NCBI GenBank assembly: GCA_963748985.1
Contig: CAVVKQ010000013.1
Span: 1 to 64,000 of the forward strand
Direction of reading: 5' to 3'
DNA: 64,000 bases
Source: RPQJ01 sp963748985
GTDB lineage: Bacteria; Pseudomonadota; Gammaproteobacteria; Steroidobacterales; Steroidobacteraceae
Both the position numbers and the translations under genes were made by a program. Positions 8,342 to 15,645 of the stretch are shown here, piece after piece. Numbering within the stretch: position 1 is the first letter of the stretch; each line of letters begins with the position of its first letter. The notes beneath the pieces are model-generated. The model saw only the letters and a program-made list of their open reading frames with translations. It was not told where the DNA came from and searched no databases.

Positions 8342-8820
8342 TGCGCGACGCCCTGGTGCACGTCGCGCTTGCCGCCGTGCTTTTCGATCAATCGCGTCTC
8401 GGTGATGACGATCTCGTGCGAAAGCGCCTTGCACATGTCGTAGATCGTGAGCGCCGCGATCGAGGCGCCGGTCAGGGCCTCCATTTCGACACCTGTCTTG
8501 TGGTGCAGCGAGACCGTACAGCGAATGACGGCTTCGTCGTCGTGCATGTCGATGACGACGTCGCAGCGCTCGAGGCCGAGCGGGTGACAGAAGGGAATCA
8601 GCTCGTGCGTGCGCTTGGCGGCCATCACTCCGGCCACGATCGCGGTGTGGAACACCGGGCCTTTCCTGGTGGCGAAACCGGCATCGCGCAACGTGCGAGC
8701 GACAGCGGCCGGGAAGCGGACGCGTGATTCGGCCACGGCGGAGCGCAACGTGACTGCCTTGGCGCTCACGTCCACCATTGCCGGTCGGCCTTGCGCATCG
8801 ACGTGAGTGAGTTCGGTCAT
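8338..8820 (-). CDS. moaC: Cyclic pyranopterin monophosphate synthase MoaC
   Basis: This 160-residue enzyme works with MoaA to turn the GTP-derived intermediate into cyclic pyranopterin monophosphate. Family landmarks are MVDVSAKAVTLRSAVAE near the start, KRTHELIPFCHPLGL in the middle, the TGVEMEALTGAS motif, and the invariant ALTIYDMCKAL before the C-terminal part. The length is normal. The start ATG lies 4 nt after the moaA stop, and its own stop overlaps mobA. Confidence 0.97.
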   Translation of the reverse strand: MTELTHVDAQGRPAMVDVSAKAVTLRSAVAESRVRFPAAVARTLRDAGFATRKGPVFHTAIVAGVMAAKRTHELIPFCHPLGLERCDVVIDMHDDEAVIRCTVSLHHKTGVEMEALTGASIAALTIYDMCKALSHEIVITETRLIEKHGGKRDVHQGVAQ

Positions 8821-8824
8821 GGTG

Positions 8825-9889
8825 TCATCCACCGATGTAGTGCATTTCGACCTTGCGCAGCGGAGCCTCGCTGCCGCGCTGTTTGCCGCGCAATTCGCTG
8901 TAGCGGTCTGCCCTCTGTGCCCACGCGCCTCGCAGCAGCTCGAGCAATTCGGCATCCGAAGCGCCGGCGCGCAATGGCGCGCGCAGGTCGAGTCCGCGCG
9001 TCGCGAACAGGCAGGTGTACAACACGCCTTCCGATGACAGCCGCGCGCGATTGCAGTCGCCGCAGAACGGTTCGCTCACCGACGACACGAATCCGATTTC
9101 ACCAGCGCCATCGTCGTATGTGTAACGCGATGCGACCTCGCCCCGATAGCGGCCGGCCGCGGCCGTCACGGGCCAGCGCGCCTCGATCTGCCGCAGGATG
9201 CCGGCCGACGGCACGACCTGCGCGGGTTCCCACGCGTTACGGTTGCCGACGTCCATGTATTCGATCAGCCGCACGGTGACACCCGTACCGCGGAAACGCT
9301 CGAGCAGGTCCAGCACCGTGTGGTCGTTGAGGCCGCGCTGGACCACGGTGTTGACCTTCACCGGTCGCAAGCCTGCGGCTAGCGCAGCCTCGATTCCCTC
9401 GAGCACCTGCGGCAGCCCGCCGAAGCCGCCGCTCATCTTCGTGAACACTGCTTCGTCGAGCGAGTCGAGACTCACCGTCACCCGGTGCAGGCCATTGCCC
9501 TTCAATTCAGCCGCGTGCTGCGCGAGCAGGACGCCATTGGTCGTGAGCGCGAGGTCTTCGATGCCTTCGATGCCCGACAGTTCGGCGACGAGATCGGGCA
9601 AGCCGTTGCGCAGCAGGGGTTCACCGCCTGTCAGGCGCACCTTGCGCACGCCGAGGCGCGCCGCGACTCGCGCCAGCCGCACGATCTCCTCGAACGACAG
9701 CCGCTCCTGCGCACGGAGGAAGCGGTACTTCTCGTCGAACGTCGCCTGCGGCATGCAGTACGGGCAACGGAAATTGCAGCGGTCCATGACTGAGATGCGC
9801 AGGTCGTGCACCGGCCGGCCGAGCCTGTCGACCACCGGGTTCAACGGACCCAGGGCGACGACACCGGTGGAATTGCGTGCATCAGGCAT
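8825..9889 (-). CDS. moaA: GTP 3',8-cyclase MoaA
   Basis: This 354-residue radical-SAM enzyme starts molybdenum cofactor synthesis from GTP. The N-terminal cluster motif CNFRCPYC supplies Cys38, Cys42 and Cys45; KVRLTGGEPLLR is the SAM-binding GGEP region. The second, C-terminal cluster is seen as FCGDCNRARLSSEGVLYTCLF. The chain ends in Gly-Gly (MHYIGG), the C-terminal tail that inserts into the MoaA active site. It sits between moeA (6-nt gap) and moaC (4-nt gap). Confidence 0.97.
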   Translation of the reverse strand: MPDARNSTGVVALGPLNPVVDRLGRPVHDLRISVMDRCNFRCPYCMPQATFDEKYRFLRAQERLSFEEIVRLARVAARLGVRKVRLTGGEPLLRNGLPDLVAELSGIEGIEDLALTTNGVLLAQHAAELKGNGLHRVTVSLDSLDEAVFTKMSGGFGGLPQVLEGIEAALAAGLRPVKVNTVVQRGLNDHTVLDLLERFRGTGVTVRLIEYMDVGNRNAWEPAQVVPSAGILRQIEARWPVTAAAGRYRGEVASRYTYDDGAGEIGFVSSVSEPFCGDCNRARLSSEGVLYTCLFATRGLDLRAPLRAGASDAELLELLRGAWAQRADRYSELRGKQRGSEAPLRKVEMHYIGG

Positions 9890-9895
9890 GTGCGT

Positions 9896-11116
9896 TCACC
9901 AGCGGTACAGCGGCGCGAGGAAACCTGCCGAAAATTCGCGGGGGCCCGGCGGCAGTTCCACGAAACCATCCGTACCCAGCAATGAAATGAAATCCCCCGA
10001 ACCCCGGGTGGGCCGCGGCATGGCAACCATGCCCATGGTCGAACTGTATTCCACACCCACCGGCAGGAAAAAGGCGAGAGCAGGCTTGACCTTGAAAGTC
10101 GACCCCAAGGGGATGTGTTCCGTAACGCGCACTGGTGCGCCGGCCATCGCGGCGAGTGCAGGCACGACGTAGCGCAACAGGCAAACGAGGGCAGACACAG
10201 GATTGCCGGGCAGTCCGAACACCGTCTGGCCCGTCGGTCCGATGCCGAACCAGATCGGCTTGCCCGGGCGCTGCGCGACCTTGTGCAACACTTCCCGTAC
10301 GCCCAGTTGTCGCAGGACGCTCGGCACGTGATCGTAACGCCCCATCGAGACGCCTCCCGTCAGGACGATCACGTCGTGCGTGGCGAGATGTACCGAGAGT
10401 CGCTCGGCGAGCACTGCGTGGTCATCCGGCAAGTGGTCTTCGGCGACTCGCTGAAGACCGCGCAGGTTCAGAGCGCCGCGCAAGGCATAGCTGTTCGACC
10501 GGCGGACCTGCCAGGCCGCGATCGGCTGGCCGGGAGCGACCAGTTCGTCGCCCGTGGTCGCGATCAGGATGCGGGGCTCGCTACGGACGTCGGCCCGAGG
10601 CAGACCGGCGGAGGCGAGCACCGCAAGCTCTGGCGCACCGAGGCGCGTGCCGCGCGCCAGCAGTAGATCGCCTTCGCGCGCATCCAGCCCGCGCGTATGC
10701 ACGTTCAGAAAGGGTTCGACCGGCATGTCATCGTCGACGACTGCGAAACCGTCCTCGATACGCAGGCGTTCGACCGGAACGACGCAGTCGCATCCGTGCG
10801 GGAGCACGGCGCCGGTCATTGCTTCGAGGCATTCGGCGGAATCGACGAGATCCAGTGGCGGATAGCCGGCGGCCTGCGTACCGGCGATGCGAAACCGGCG
10901 CTGGCCCTGACGCCACGCCTGCGCGGCGAAGGCGATGCCGTCCATCGTGACCCGATCGAACGGGGGCTGGTCGCGTTCCGAGCGCACGGACTGGGCCAGG
11001 ACCGCGCCCGCCAGGGATTCCAGCGGACGCGATTCGATTGGCAGCGGCAGCACGTGTTCGCGCACGAGCGCCTCCGCTTCGGCCGGGGTCGGCAAGGCCG
11101 ACGCTCCCGCCGTCAT
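9896..11116 (-). CDS. moeA: Molybdopterin molybdenumtransferase MoeA
   Basis: The 406-residue protein inserts molybdate into adenylylated molybdopterin. Family motifs are RDQPPFDRVTMDGIAF near residue 50 (the PxFxxSxMDGYA region, with Thr-Met-Asp-Gly kept), ATTGDELV, RRSNSYALRG, TGGVSMGRYD and the GLPGNPVSALV loop of the MPT-binding domain. I took the ATG at 11116; the longer frame upstream gives an Arg-rich stretch with no family similarity. This is the first gene of the cofactor operon unless transcription starts at the small exported protein gene 31 nt upstream. A dedicated MogA/MoaB adenylyltransferase is not in the window. Confidence 0.95.
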   Translation of the reverse strand: MTAGASALPTPAEAEALVREHVLPLPIESRPLESLAGAVLAQSVRSERDQPPFDRVTMDGIAFAAQAWRQGQRRFRIAGTQAAGYPPLDLVDSAECLEAMTGAVLPHGCDCVVPVERLRIEDGFAVVDDDMPVEPFLNVHTRGLDAREGDLLLARGTRLGAPELAVLASAGLPRADVRSEPRILIATTGDELVAPGQPIAAWQVRRSNSYALRGALNLRGLQRVAEDHLPDDHAVLAERLSVHLATHDVIVLTGGVSMGRYDHVPSVLRQLGVREVLHKVAQRPGKPIWFGIGPTGQTVFGLPGNPVSALVCLLRYVVPALAAMAGAPVRVTEHIPLGSTFKVKPALAFFLPVGVEYSSTMGMVAMPRPTRGSGDFISLLGTDGFVELPPGPREFSAGFLAPLYRW

Positions 11117-11147
11117 GCGGACAGGGCGCTCGGGCGAACGCCGGGGC

Positions 11148-11531
11148 TCACTGGGCGGCCTTCTCCGAGTACGCCTTTTTCTCGACGTTCCAGCGGTCCA
11201 CCAGCGCCTGCAGTTCGTCGAGCGCCGAATTGTGCTTCTTGGCATGGATCGCCTCGACAGCGGCTTTTTTCTCGGCGAGCTTCGGGTCGGCCGGATCCAG
11301 CGCCGCCAGTTGCTCGGTCTGGTCCTGCTCGAGGCAGGGCAGGTAAGTCTCCTGCACGTTCTTCGCGTAATCCTTCACCAGGGTCTGCGCCGCCAGCATG
11401 TCTTCCTTGGTCGCGGACGCGCCATTCGGCAGCGCCTGCGGAGCCTGGGGATAGACGCATGTGGCGGCCTCGGCGGTGGCGCTCAACGCCAGCAGGACCG
11501 GGGCGAGGGCAAGGGCGGTCAGCATCTTCAT
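11148..11531 (-). CDS. Small exported protein of unknown function
   Basis: I do not recognise a named family. The 127-residue product has a clear signal peptide: Lys at position 2, a hydrophobic core LTALALAPVLLALSATAEA, and a likely cut near residue 22 or 23. The mature part is short, helical and charged, with two cysteines (Cys25 and Cys66) that could form a periplasmic disulfide. It is rich in Ala, Lys, Glu and Gln and may be a coiled coil. It sits 31 nt upstream of moeA on the same strand, so it could be cotranscribed with the cofactor operon, but nothing in it points to molybdenum. The ATG start is immediately followed by the signal sequence. Confidence 0.7.
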   Translation of the reverse strand: MKMLTALALAPVLLALSATAEAATCVYPQAPQALPNGASATKEDMLAAQTLVKDYAKNVQETYLPCLEQDQTEQLAALDPADPKLAEKKAAVEAIHAKKHNSALDELQALVDRWNVEKKAYSEKAAQ

Positions 11532-11732
11532 GTCGTTGGAACCTCGAAAGTGCCAGTAGTCGCGCAGCCTGCCACAGCGGCCGGCGGATCGCGGACGCGC
11601 ACTATACCGCAGCCGTCAGCCCGTCCGGACCGGACCGGACAGGAGACCGCTGCCGGCGGGGTTGGCAGGGCGGTAAGGCTTCGTGTCCAATGCCGGCTCC
11701 ATCCGACCCGATCCCCGACTGGAATCCTGCCA

Positions 11733-13274
11733 ATGCCCCCCCGGAAATCTACCGCTGCTGCCGTAACCACTGCCTCCGAGGCCTTCGAACTCGGCCATTT
11801 CATCGGGGGAAGCGAGGTCGCCGGGGCCTCCGGTCGCAGGGGGATCGTGCACAACCCGGCCAGCGGCCAGGTCCGGGGCGAAGTGGCCTATGCCAACGCC
11901 GACGAGACCCGTACGGCCATCGCCGCGGCCGAGGCTGCGCTGCCGGCCTGGTCGGCCACGCCGCCGCTGCAGCGCGCGCGGATCATGTTCAAGTTCAAGG
12001 CACTGCTCGAGGAACACACTGACGAGCTGGCGCGGCTGATCACGGTCGAGCACGGCAAGGTGTTTTCGGACGCACGCGGCGAAGTCATCCGCGGCACCGA
12101 GGTCGTCGAGTTCGCCTGCGGTATCCCGCAGATGCTGAAAGGCGAGTTCAGCGAGAACGTCGGCACCAATGTCGACAGCTGGTCGCAGCGCCAGCCGGTC
12201 GGCGTCTGCGCCGGCATCACGCCGTTCAACTTTCCTGCGATGGTGCCGATGTGGATGTTCCCGGTGGCGATCGCCTGTGGCAACACGTTCGTGCTGAAGC
12301 CGTCCGAGAAGGATCCAAGCTGTCCCATGCGCGTTGCACAACTGCTCAAGCAGGCCGGCCTGCCGGACGGCGTGTTCAACGTCGTCAACGGCGATCGCGA
12401 AGCCGTGGACACGCTGCTGACGGATCCTCGCGTGGGCGCCATCAGCTTCGTCGGTTCGACGCCGGTTGCCGAATACATCTATCGCACCGCCTCGACGCAT
12501 GGCAAGCGCGTGCAGGCGCTGGGCGGTGCCAAGAATCACATGGTCGTGATGCCTGACGCCGACACCGAAAACGCGGCGAGCGCGCTGATTGGCGCGGCCT
12601 ATGGTTCTGCCGGTGAGCGCTGCATGGCGATCTCGGTGGCCGTTGCCGTGGGCGATGCAGCCGATCCTCTGATCGAGGCGCTGCAGCGCCAACTGAAGCA
12701 ACTCAAGGTCGGCTCGGGGCTCGATGACGGCGTCGAAATGGGCCCCCTCGTGACCCGGGAACACCGCGACCGCGTCAGCGGTTACGTGGACCTTGGCGTG
12801 CAGGAAGGCGCGAAGCTCGTCGTCGACGGCCGCGGCCTGCGCTTGCGTGGGCTCGAGAACGGGTTCTTCATCGGGCCGTGCCTGTTCGACGGCGTCGACC
12901 CGCAGATGCGGATCTACAAGGAAGAGATTTTCGGACCGGTACTGTGCGTCGTTCGCGCGCCGGACCTGGCCACGGCCACCAGTCTCGTCAACGAGCATGA
13001 GTTCGGCAATGGCACGGCCATTTTCACCGCGAGCGGCGAAGCTGCGCGAACGTTCACGCAGGGCGTGCAGGCGGGCATGGTTGGAATCAACGTACCGATT
13101 CCGGTGCCCATGGCTTTTCACTCCTTCGGCGGCTGGAAGCGCTCGCTGTTCGGGGCCCTGCACGTGCACGGCCCGGACGGCGTGCGCTTCTACACGCGGC
13201 TCAAGACCGTGACTTCGCGCTGGCCTACCGCGCGCAGGGAAAGTGCGCAATTCGTCATGCCAACGATGAAGTAA
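11733..13274 (+). CDS. mmsA: CoA-acylating methylmalonate-semialdehyde dehydrogenase
   Basis: The 513-residue aldehyde dehydrogenase converts methylmalonate semialdehyde to propionyl-CoA in valine and inositol breakdown. It carries the subgroup marks: GHFIGGSEV near the start, GITPFNFPAMVPMWMFPVAI, the glycine motif SFVGSTPVAEYIY, LGGAKNHMVVMPDAD in place of the usual E-L-G-G-K, and catalytic Cys297 in SAGERCMAISVAV. The C-terminal FHSFGGWKRSLFG is also typical. The ATG at 11733 fits family N-termini; the upstream open frame is Arg-rich and overlaps the divergent gene. The 201-nt divergent gap before it is presumably the promoter. No valine-pathway genes are adjacent. Confidence 0.93.
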   Translation: MPPRKSTAAAVTTASEAFELGHFIGGSEVAGASGRRGIVHNPASGQVRGEVAYANADETRTAIAAAEAALPAWSATPPLQRARIMFKFKALLEEHTDELARLITVEHGKVFSDARGEVIRGTEVVEFACGIPQMLKGEFSENVGTNVDSWSQRQPVGVCAGITPFNFPAMVPMWMFPVAIACGNTFVLKPSEKDPSCPMRVAQLLKQAGLPDGVFNVVNGDREAVDTLLTDPRVGAISFVGSTPVAEYIYRTASTHGKRVQALGGAKNHMVVMPDADTENAASALIGAAYGSAGERCMAISVAVAVGDAADPLIEALQRQLKQLKVGSGLDDGVEMGPLVTREHRDRVSGYVDLGVQEGAKLVVDGRGLRLRGLENGFFIGPCLFDGVDPQMRIYKEEIFGPVLCVVRAPDLATATSLVNEHEFGNGTAIFTASGEAARTFTQGVQAGMVGINVPIPVPMAFHSFGGWKRSLFGALHVHGPDGVRFYTRLKTVTSRWPTARRESAQFVMPTMK

Positions 13275-13298
13275 CGGTAAACTTCGCCTACCTTACGC

Positions 13299-13375
13299 GC
13301 GGCCGTAGCTCAGCTGGATAGAGCATCAGGCTTCGAACCTGAGGGTCGGGGGTTCGAATCCCTCCGGCCGCGCCA
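13299..13375 (+). tRNA. tRNA-Arg, anticodon TCG
   Basis: The sequence folds as a full cloverleaf. The acceptor arms GCGGCCG and CGGCCGC pair perfectly, the anticodon stem TCAGG/CCTGA encloses loop CTTCGAA, and the T loop reads TTCGAATCC. The anticodon TCG reads CGA codons. The discriminator base is G and CCA is encoded in the DNA. It sits between mmsA and a TonB-dependent receptor gene with no integrase nearby. Confidence 0.97.
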
Positions 13376-13388
13376 GGCAATCCACCCA

Positions 13389-13419
13389 TTGACAAACTTC
13401 CAGGCCGGCGGGGTATGCA
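13389..13419 (+). promoter_or_regulatory. Possible sigma-70 promoter for the TonB-dependent receptor
   Basis: A perfect TTGACA hexamer at 13389-13394 lies 19 bases upstream of TATGCA at 13414-13419 (or 17 upstream of GGTATG), in the 71-nt gap between tRNA-Arg and the receptor gene. The spacing is loose and the second hexamer is only a partial match. Confidence 0.4.
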
Positions 13420-13446
13420 CCCGCGTCGTGCCCTAGAGAGCGCACG

Positions 13447-15549
13447 ATGCACAAGCCTTATTCGCGATCATTGCTCCTGCGGGCAGCCATAGCCCTGCAG
13501 CTCGTCCCCGCGCTCGCCGTTGCTGACGATGCCGGGGCCGGCGCCGAGGGTGCCGGTCTCGAAGTCATTACGGTCACCGCCCAGAAGGTCACCGAGGACC
13601 TGCAGAAGACCAGCGCCGCCATCACGGCAATTTCGGGCGAGGTCCTGGTCAGTGCCGGTGTGTACGACATCCGCGGCGTGCAGAACCTGATGCCGCTGGT
13701 CCGTTTCCAGGCGGAGAACGCCTCGACCGAACTCTACATCCGCGGCGTCGGCTCGACGCTCGACCTGCCCAACATCGAGCCACCCAACGCTTTCAACTTC
13801 AACGGCGTCTACATCCCGCGCGAAGGCACCAGCGTCGGCCTGTTCGACATCGAGTCGATCGAGTTGCTGCCGGGACCGCAGGGCACGCTGTACGGGCGCG
13901 CGGCACTCGGCGGCGCCGTCAACGTCGAGTTCAACCGACCCACCCAGGAGCTCGAGACGAGCGGCGTGCTCGAGGTGGGCGACTATTCGCTCCTCCACGG
14001 CACGATCGTGCAGAACCTGCCGGTGTCGGAGCAACTCGCGCTGCGCGGGGCATTCGACTACATCGAACGCGACGGGTACCTGCAGACGGGCGCGGATTCG
14101 CAGGAGGACTATGCGGCCCGGCTCTCGGCGCTCTACGCGCCGACCGACGAACTCGACATCTACGTCTGGCTGCACGGCGCGAAGAAGGACGGCAAGTCGC
14201 CCAACCTCGTACGCCGCGGCTTCAACGGCGGCACCTTCGACGGCAATCCCAACGCGTTCAACACCAGCGATCCCTGGGATGACCGCATCGATCCGGGTGC
14301 GCCCACGGCGTCGCCGCAGGATTTCGAGAACATGGTGCTCGGTGCGCAGGTCGACTGGGACCTCGGCGACGTCAAGCTCACGTACATCCCCGGGTATTTC
14401 TACCTCGACTGGGCCGCGGACTACTGGCTCGAGAACATCCCGGCGCTGCTGACGGCCCATTACAACCAGGTCACCAACGAGTTGCGCCTCGCGAGCGACA
14501 CTGACTCGAAACTGCAGTGGCTCGGCGGCCTGTATGCGTACCAGGTGACGAACTCCGGTGATTTCATCGTCGGCGGCTTTCCACTCTCGCAGATATCGCG
14601 CAACCGGCTCGAGGGCTATGCGGCCTTTGGCGAGGCGACCTACTCGCTGACTGACACGGTGCGCGTCACGGCGGGCGGCCGGTTCAGCTGGGACCAGCGT
14701 GAAGGCGAGGGCCAGACCGCGTTCGGCGTGCCATTCACGGCCGACGAGGATTACGACAACGTCGACTGGAAACTGGGCGTGGAAATGGACCTGGGCACGG
14801 ACGCGATGGCGTACGCGACGATCCAGACCGGTTACCAGCCGGGCACGTACAACGCGTTTCCGGCCACGGACGAGCTGTCGAACCTGGTGCAGTCCGCGAC
14901 CATGACGGCGTACACGACCGGCATCAAGAGTCGTTTCCTCGACGATCGCCTGCAGGTCAACGACGAGCTCTTTTATTACGACTACGAGAACCTGCTGGTG
15001 CAGTCGTTCAACCTCAATACCGCCCTGCTCACGACGTTCAACGCCGAGCAGACGACGATCTGGGGCAACCAGCTCGACGTGCTGTTCGCGCCGACCGGTC
15101 GCGACCGGCTGAACCTGTCCGTGGGTTACCTCAATGCCGAGTACGACGACTTCATCGTCCCGGACGAAGTGAACATGGGCATCCCGAATCGCGATTTCGG
15201 CGGCTACCCGCTGCAGAACGCACCGGAGTGGACGGTGTCCGCCGGATACCAGCACGAATTCCCAGTCGGCCCGGGCCGGCTGCTCGCGCGCCTCGAGACG
15301 CGCTACGAGGATTCGTTCTGGGGCACATTCGCCCAGTTCCGCGGCACCGAGCAGCAGGACTACTTCAAGACCGATGCATCGGTCACGTACTACGCGCCAG
15401 ACGATCGCTGGAGCCTGGGCCTCTGGGTCAAGAACATCGAGAACGAGGCGGTGCTTGCGGCAGCGACGACCGGCCAGTTCGGGCCATACGCCGACGTCTT
15501 CATCGAGCCGCCGCGCACGTTCGGCGCGCGGTTCACGTTCAAGCTCTAA
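13447..15549 (+). CDS. TonB-dependent outer-membrane receptor
   Basis: The 700-residue product has a signal peptide (residues 1 to about 27, RSLLLRAAIALQLVPALAVA), then a TonB-box-like segment GLEVITVTAQKVTEDL. A plug domain follows (LYIRGVGST near residue 95, VELLPGPQGTLYGRAALGGAVN near residue 140), then a long beta-barrel ending in the aromatic GARFTFKL, the usual C-terminal strand for outer-membrane insertion. It is shorter and clearly diverged from the two receptors on the opposite strand that follow. It belongs to the sphingomonad/steroidobacter-like group with IxVTAQK starts, whose substrates are mostly unknown. It has no riboswitch; a possible promoter lies just upstream. Confidence 0.92.
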   Translation: MHKPYSRSLLLRAAIALQLVPALAVADDAGAGAEGAGLEVITVTAQKVTEDLQKTSAAITAISGEVLVSAGVYDIRGVQNLMPLVRFQAENASTELYIRGVGSTLDLPNIEPPNAFNFNGVYIPREGTSVGLFDIESIELLPGPQGTLYGRAALGGAVNVEFNRPTQELETSGVLEVGDYSLLHGTIVQNLPVSEQLALRGAFDYIERDGYLQTGADSQEDYAARLSALYAPTDELDIYVWLHGAKKDGKSPNLVRRGFNGGTFDGNPNAFNTSDPWDDRIDPGAPTASPQDFENMVLGAQVDWDLGDVKLTYIPGYFYLDWAADYWLENIPALLTAHYNQVTNELRLASDTDSKLQWLGGLYAYQVTNSGDFIVGGFPLSQISRNRLEGYAAFGEATYSLTDTVRVTAGGRFSWDQREGEGQTAFGVPFTADEDYDNVDWKLGVEMDLGTDAMAYATIQTGYQPGTYNAFPATDELSNLVQSATMTAYTTGIKSRFLDDRLQVNDELFYYDYENLLVQSFNLNTALLTTFNAEQTTIWGNQLDVLFAPTGRDRLNLSVGYLNAEYDDFIVPDEVNMGIPNRDFGGYPLQNAPEWTVSAGYQHEFPVGPGRLLARLETRYEDSFWGTFAQFRGTEQQDYFKTDASVTYYAPDDRWSLGLWVKNIENEAVLAAATTGQFGPYADVFIEPPRTFGARFTFKL

Positions 15550-15589
15550 TCGCTGGCTCCCTGTCCCGCTGCCAGCGGGTTGGAAAAGA

Positions 15590-15617
15590 AAGGGCGGGTC
15601 GTTGCCGCCCCGCCCTT
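15590..15617 (-). terminator. Intrinsic terminator between convergent receptor genes
   Basis: A perfect 9-bp stem, AAGGGCGGG (15590-15598) with CCCGCCCTT (15609-15617), has a 10-nt loop. Read on the minus strand it is followed by a T-rich run (complement of 15582-15591), so it best serves the receptor gene ending at 15646. On the plus strand it may also stop transcripts of the receptor ending at 15549, but no T-run follows there. Confidence 0.75.
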
Positions 15618-15645
15618 GCTCAGCGCCGTCCTGGCGCGTTACCCG

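Noticed and set aside
13299..13446. tRNA-Arg as an integration site for an island carrying the receptors
   Set aside because: No integrase and no direct repeat of the tRNA 3' end were found downstream, and composition does not change.
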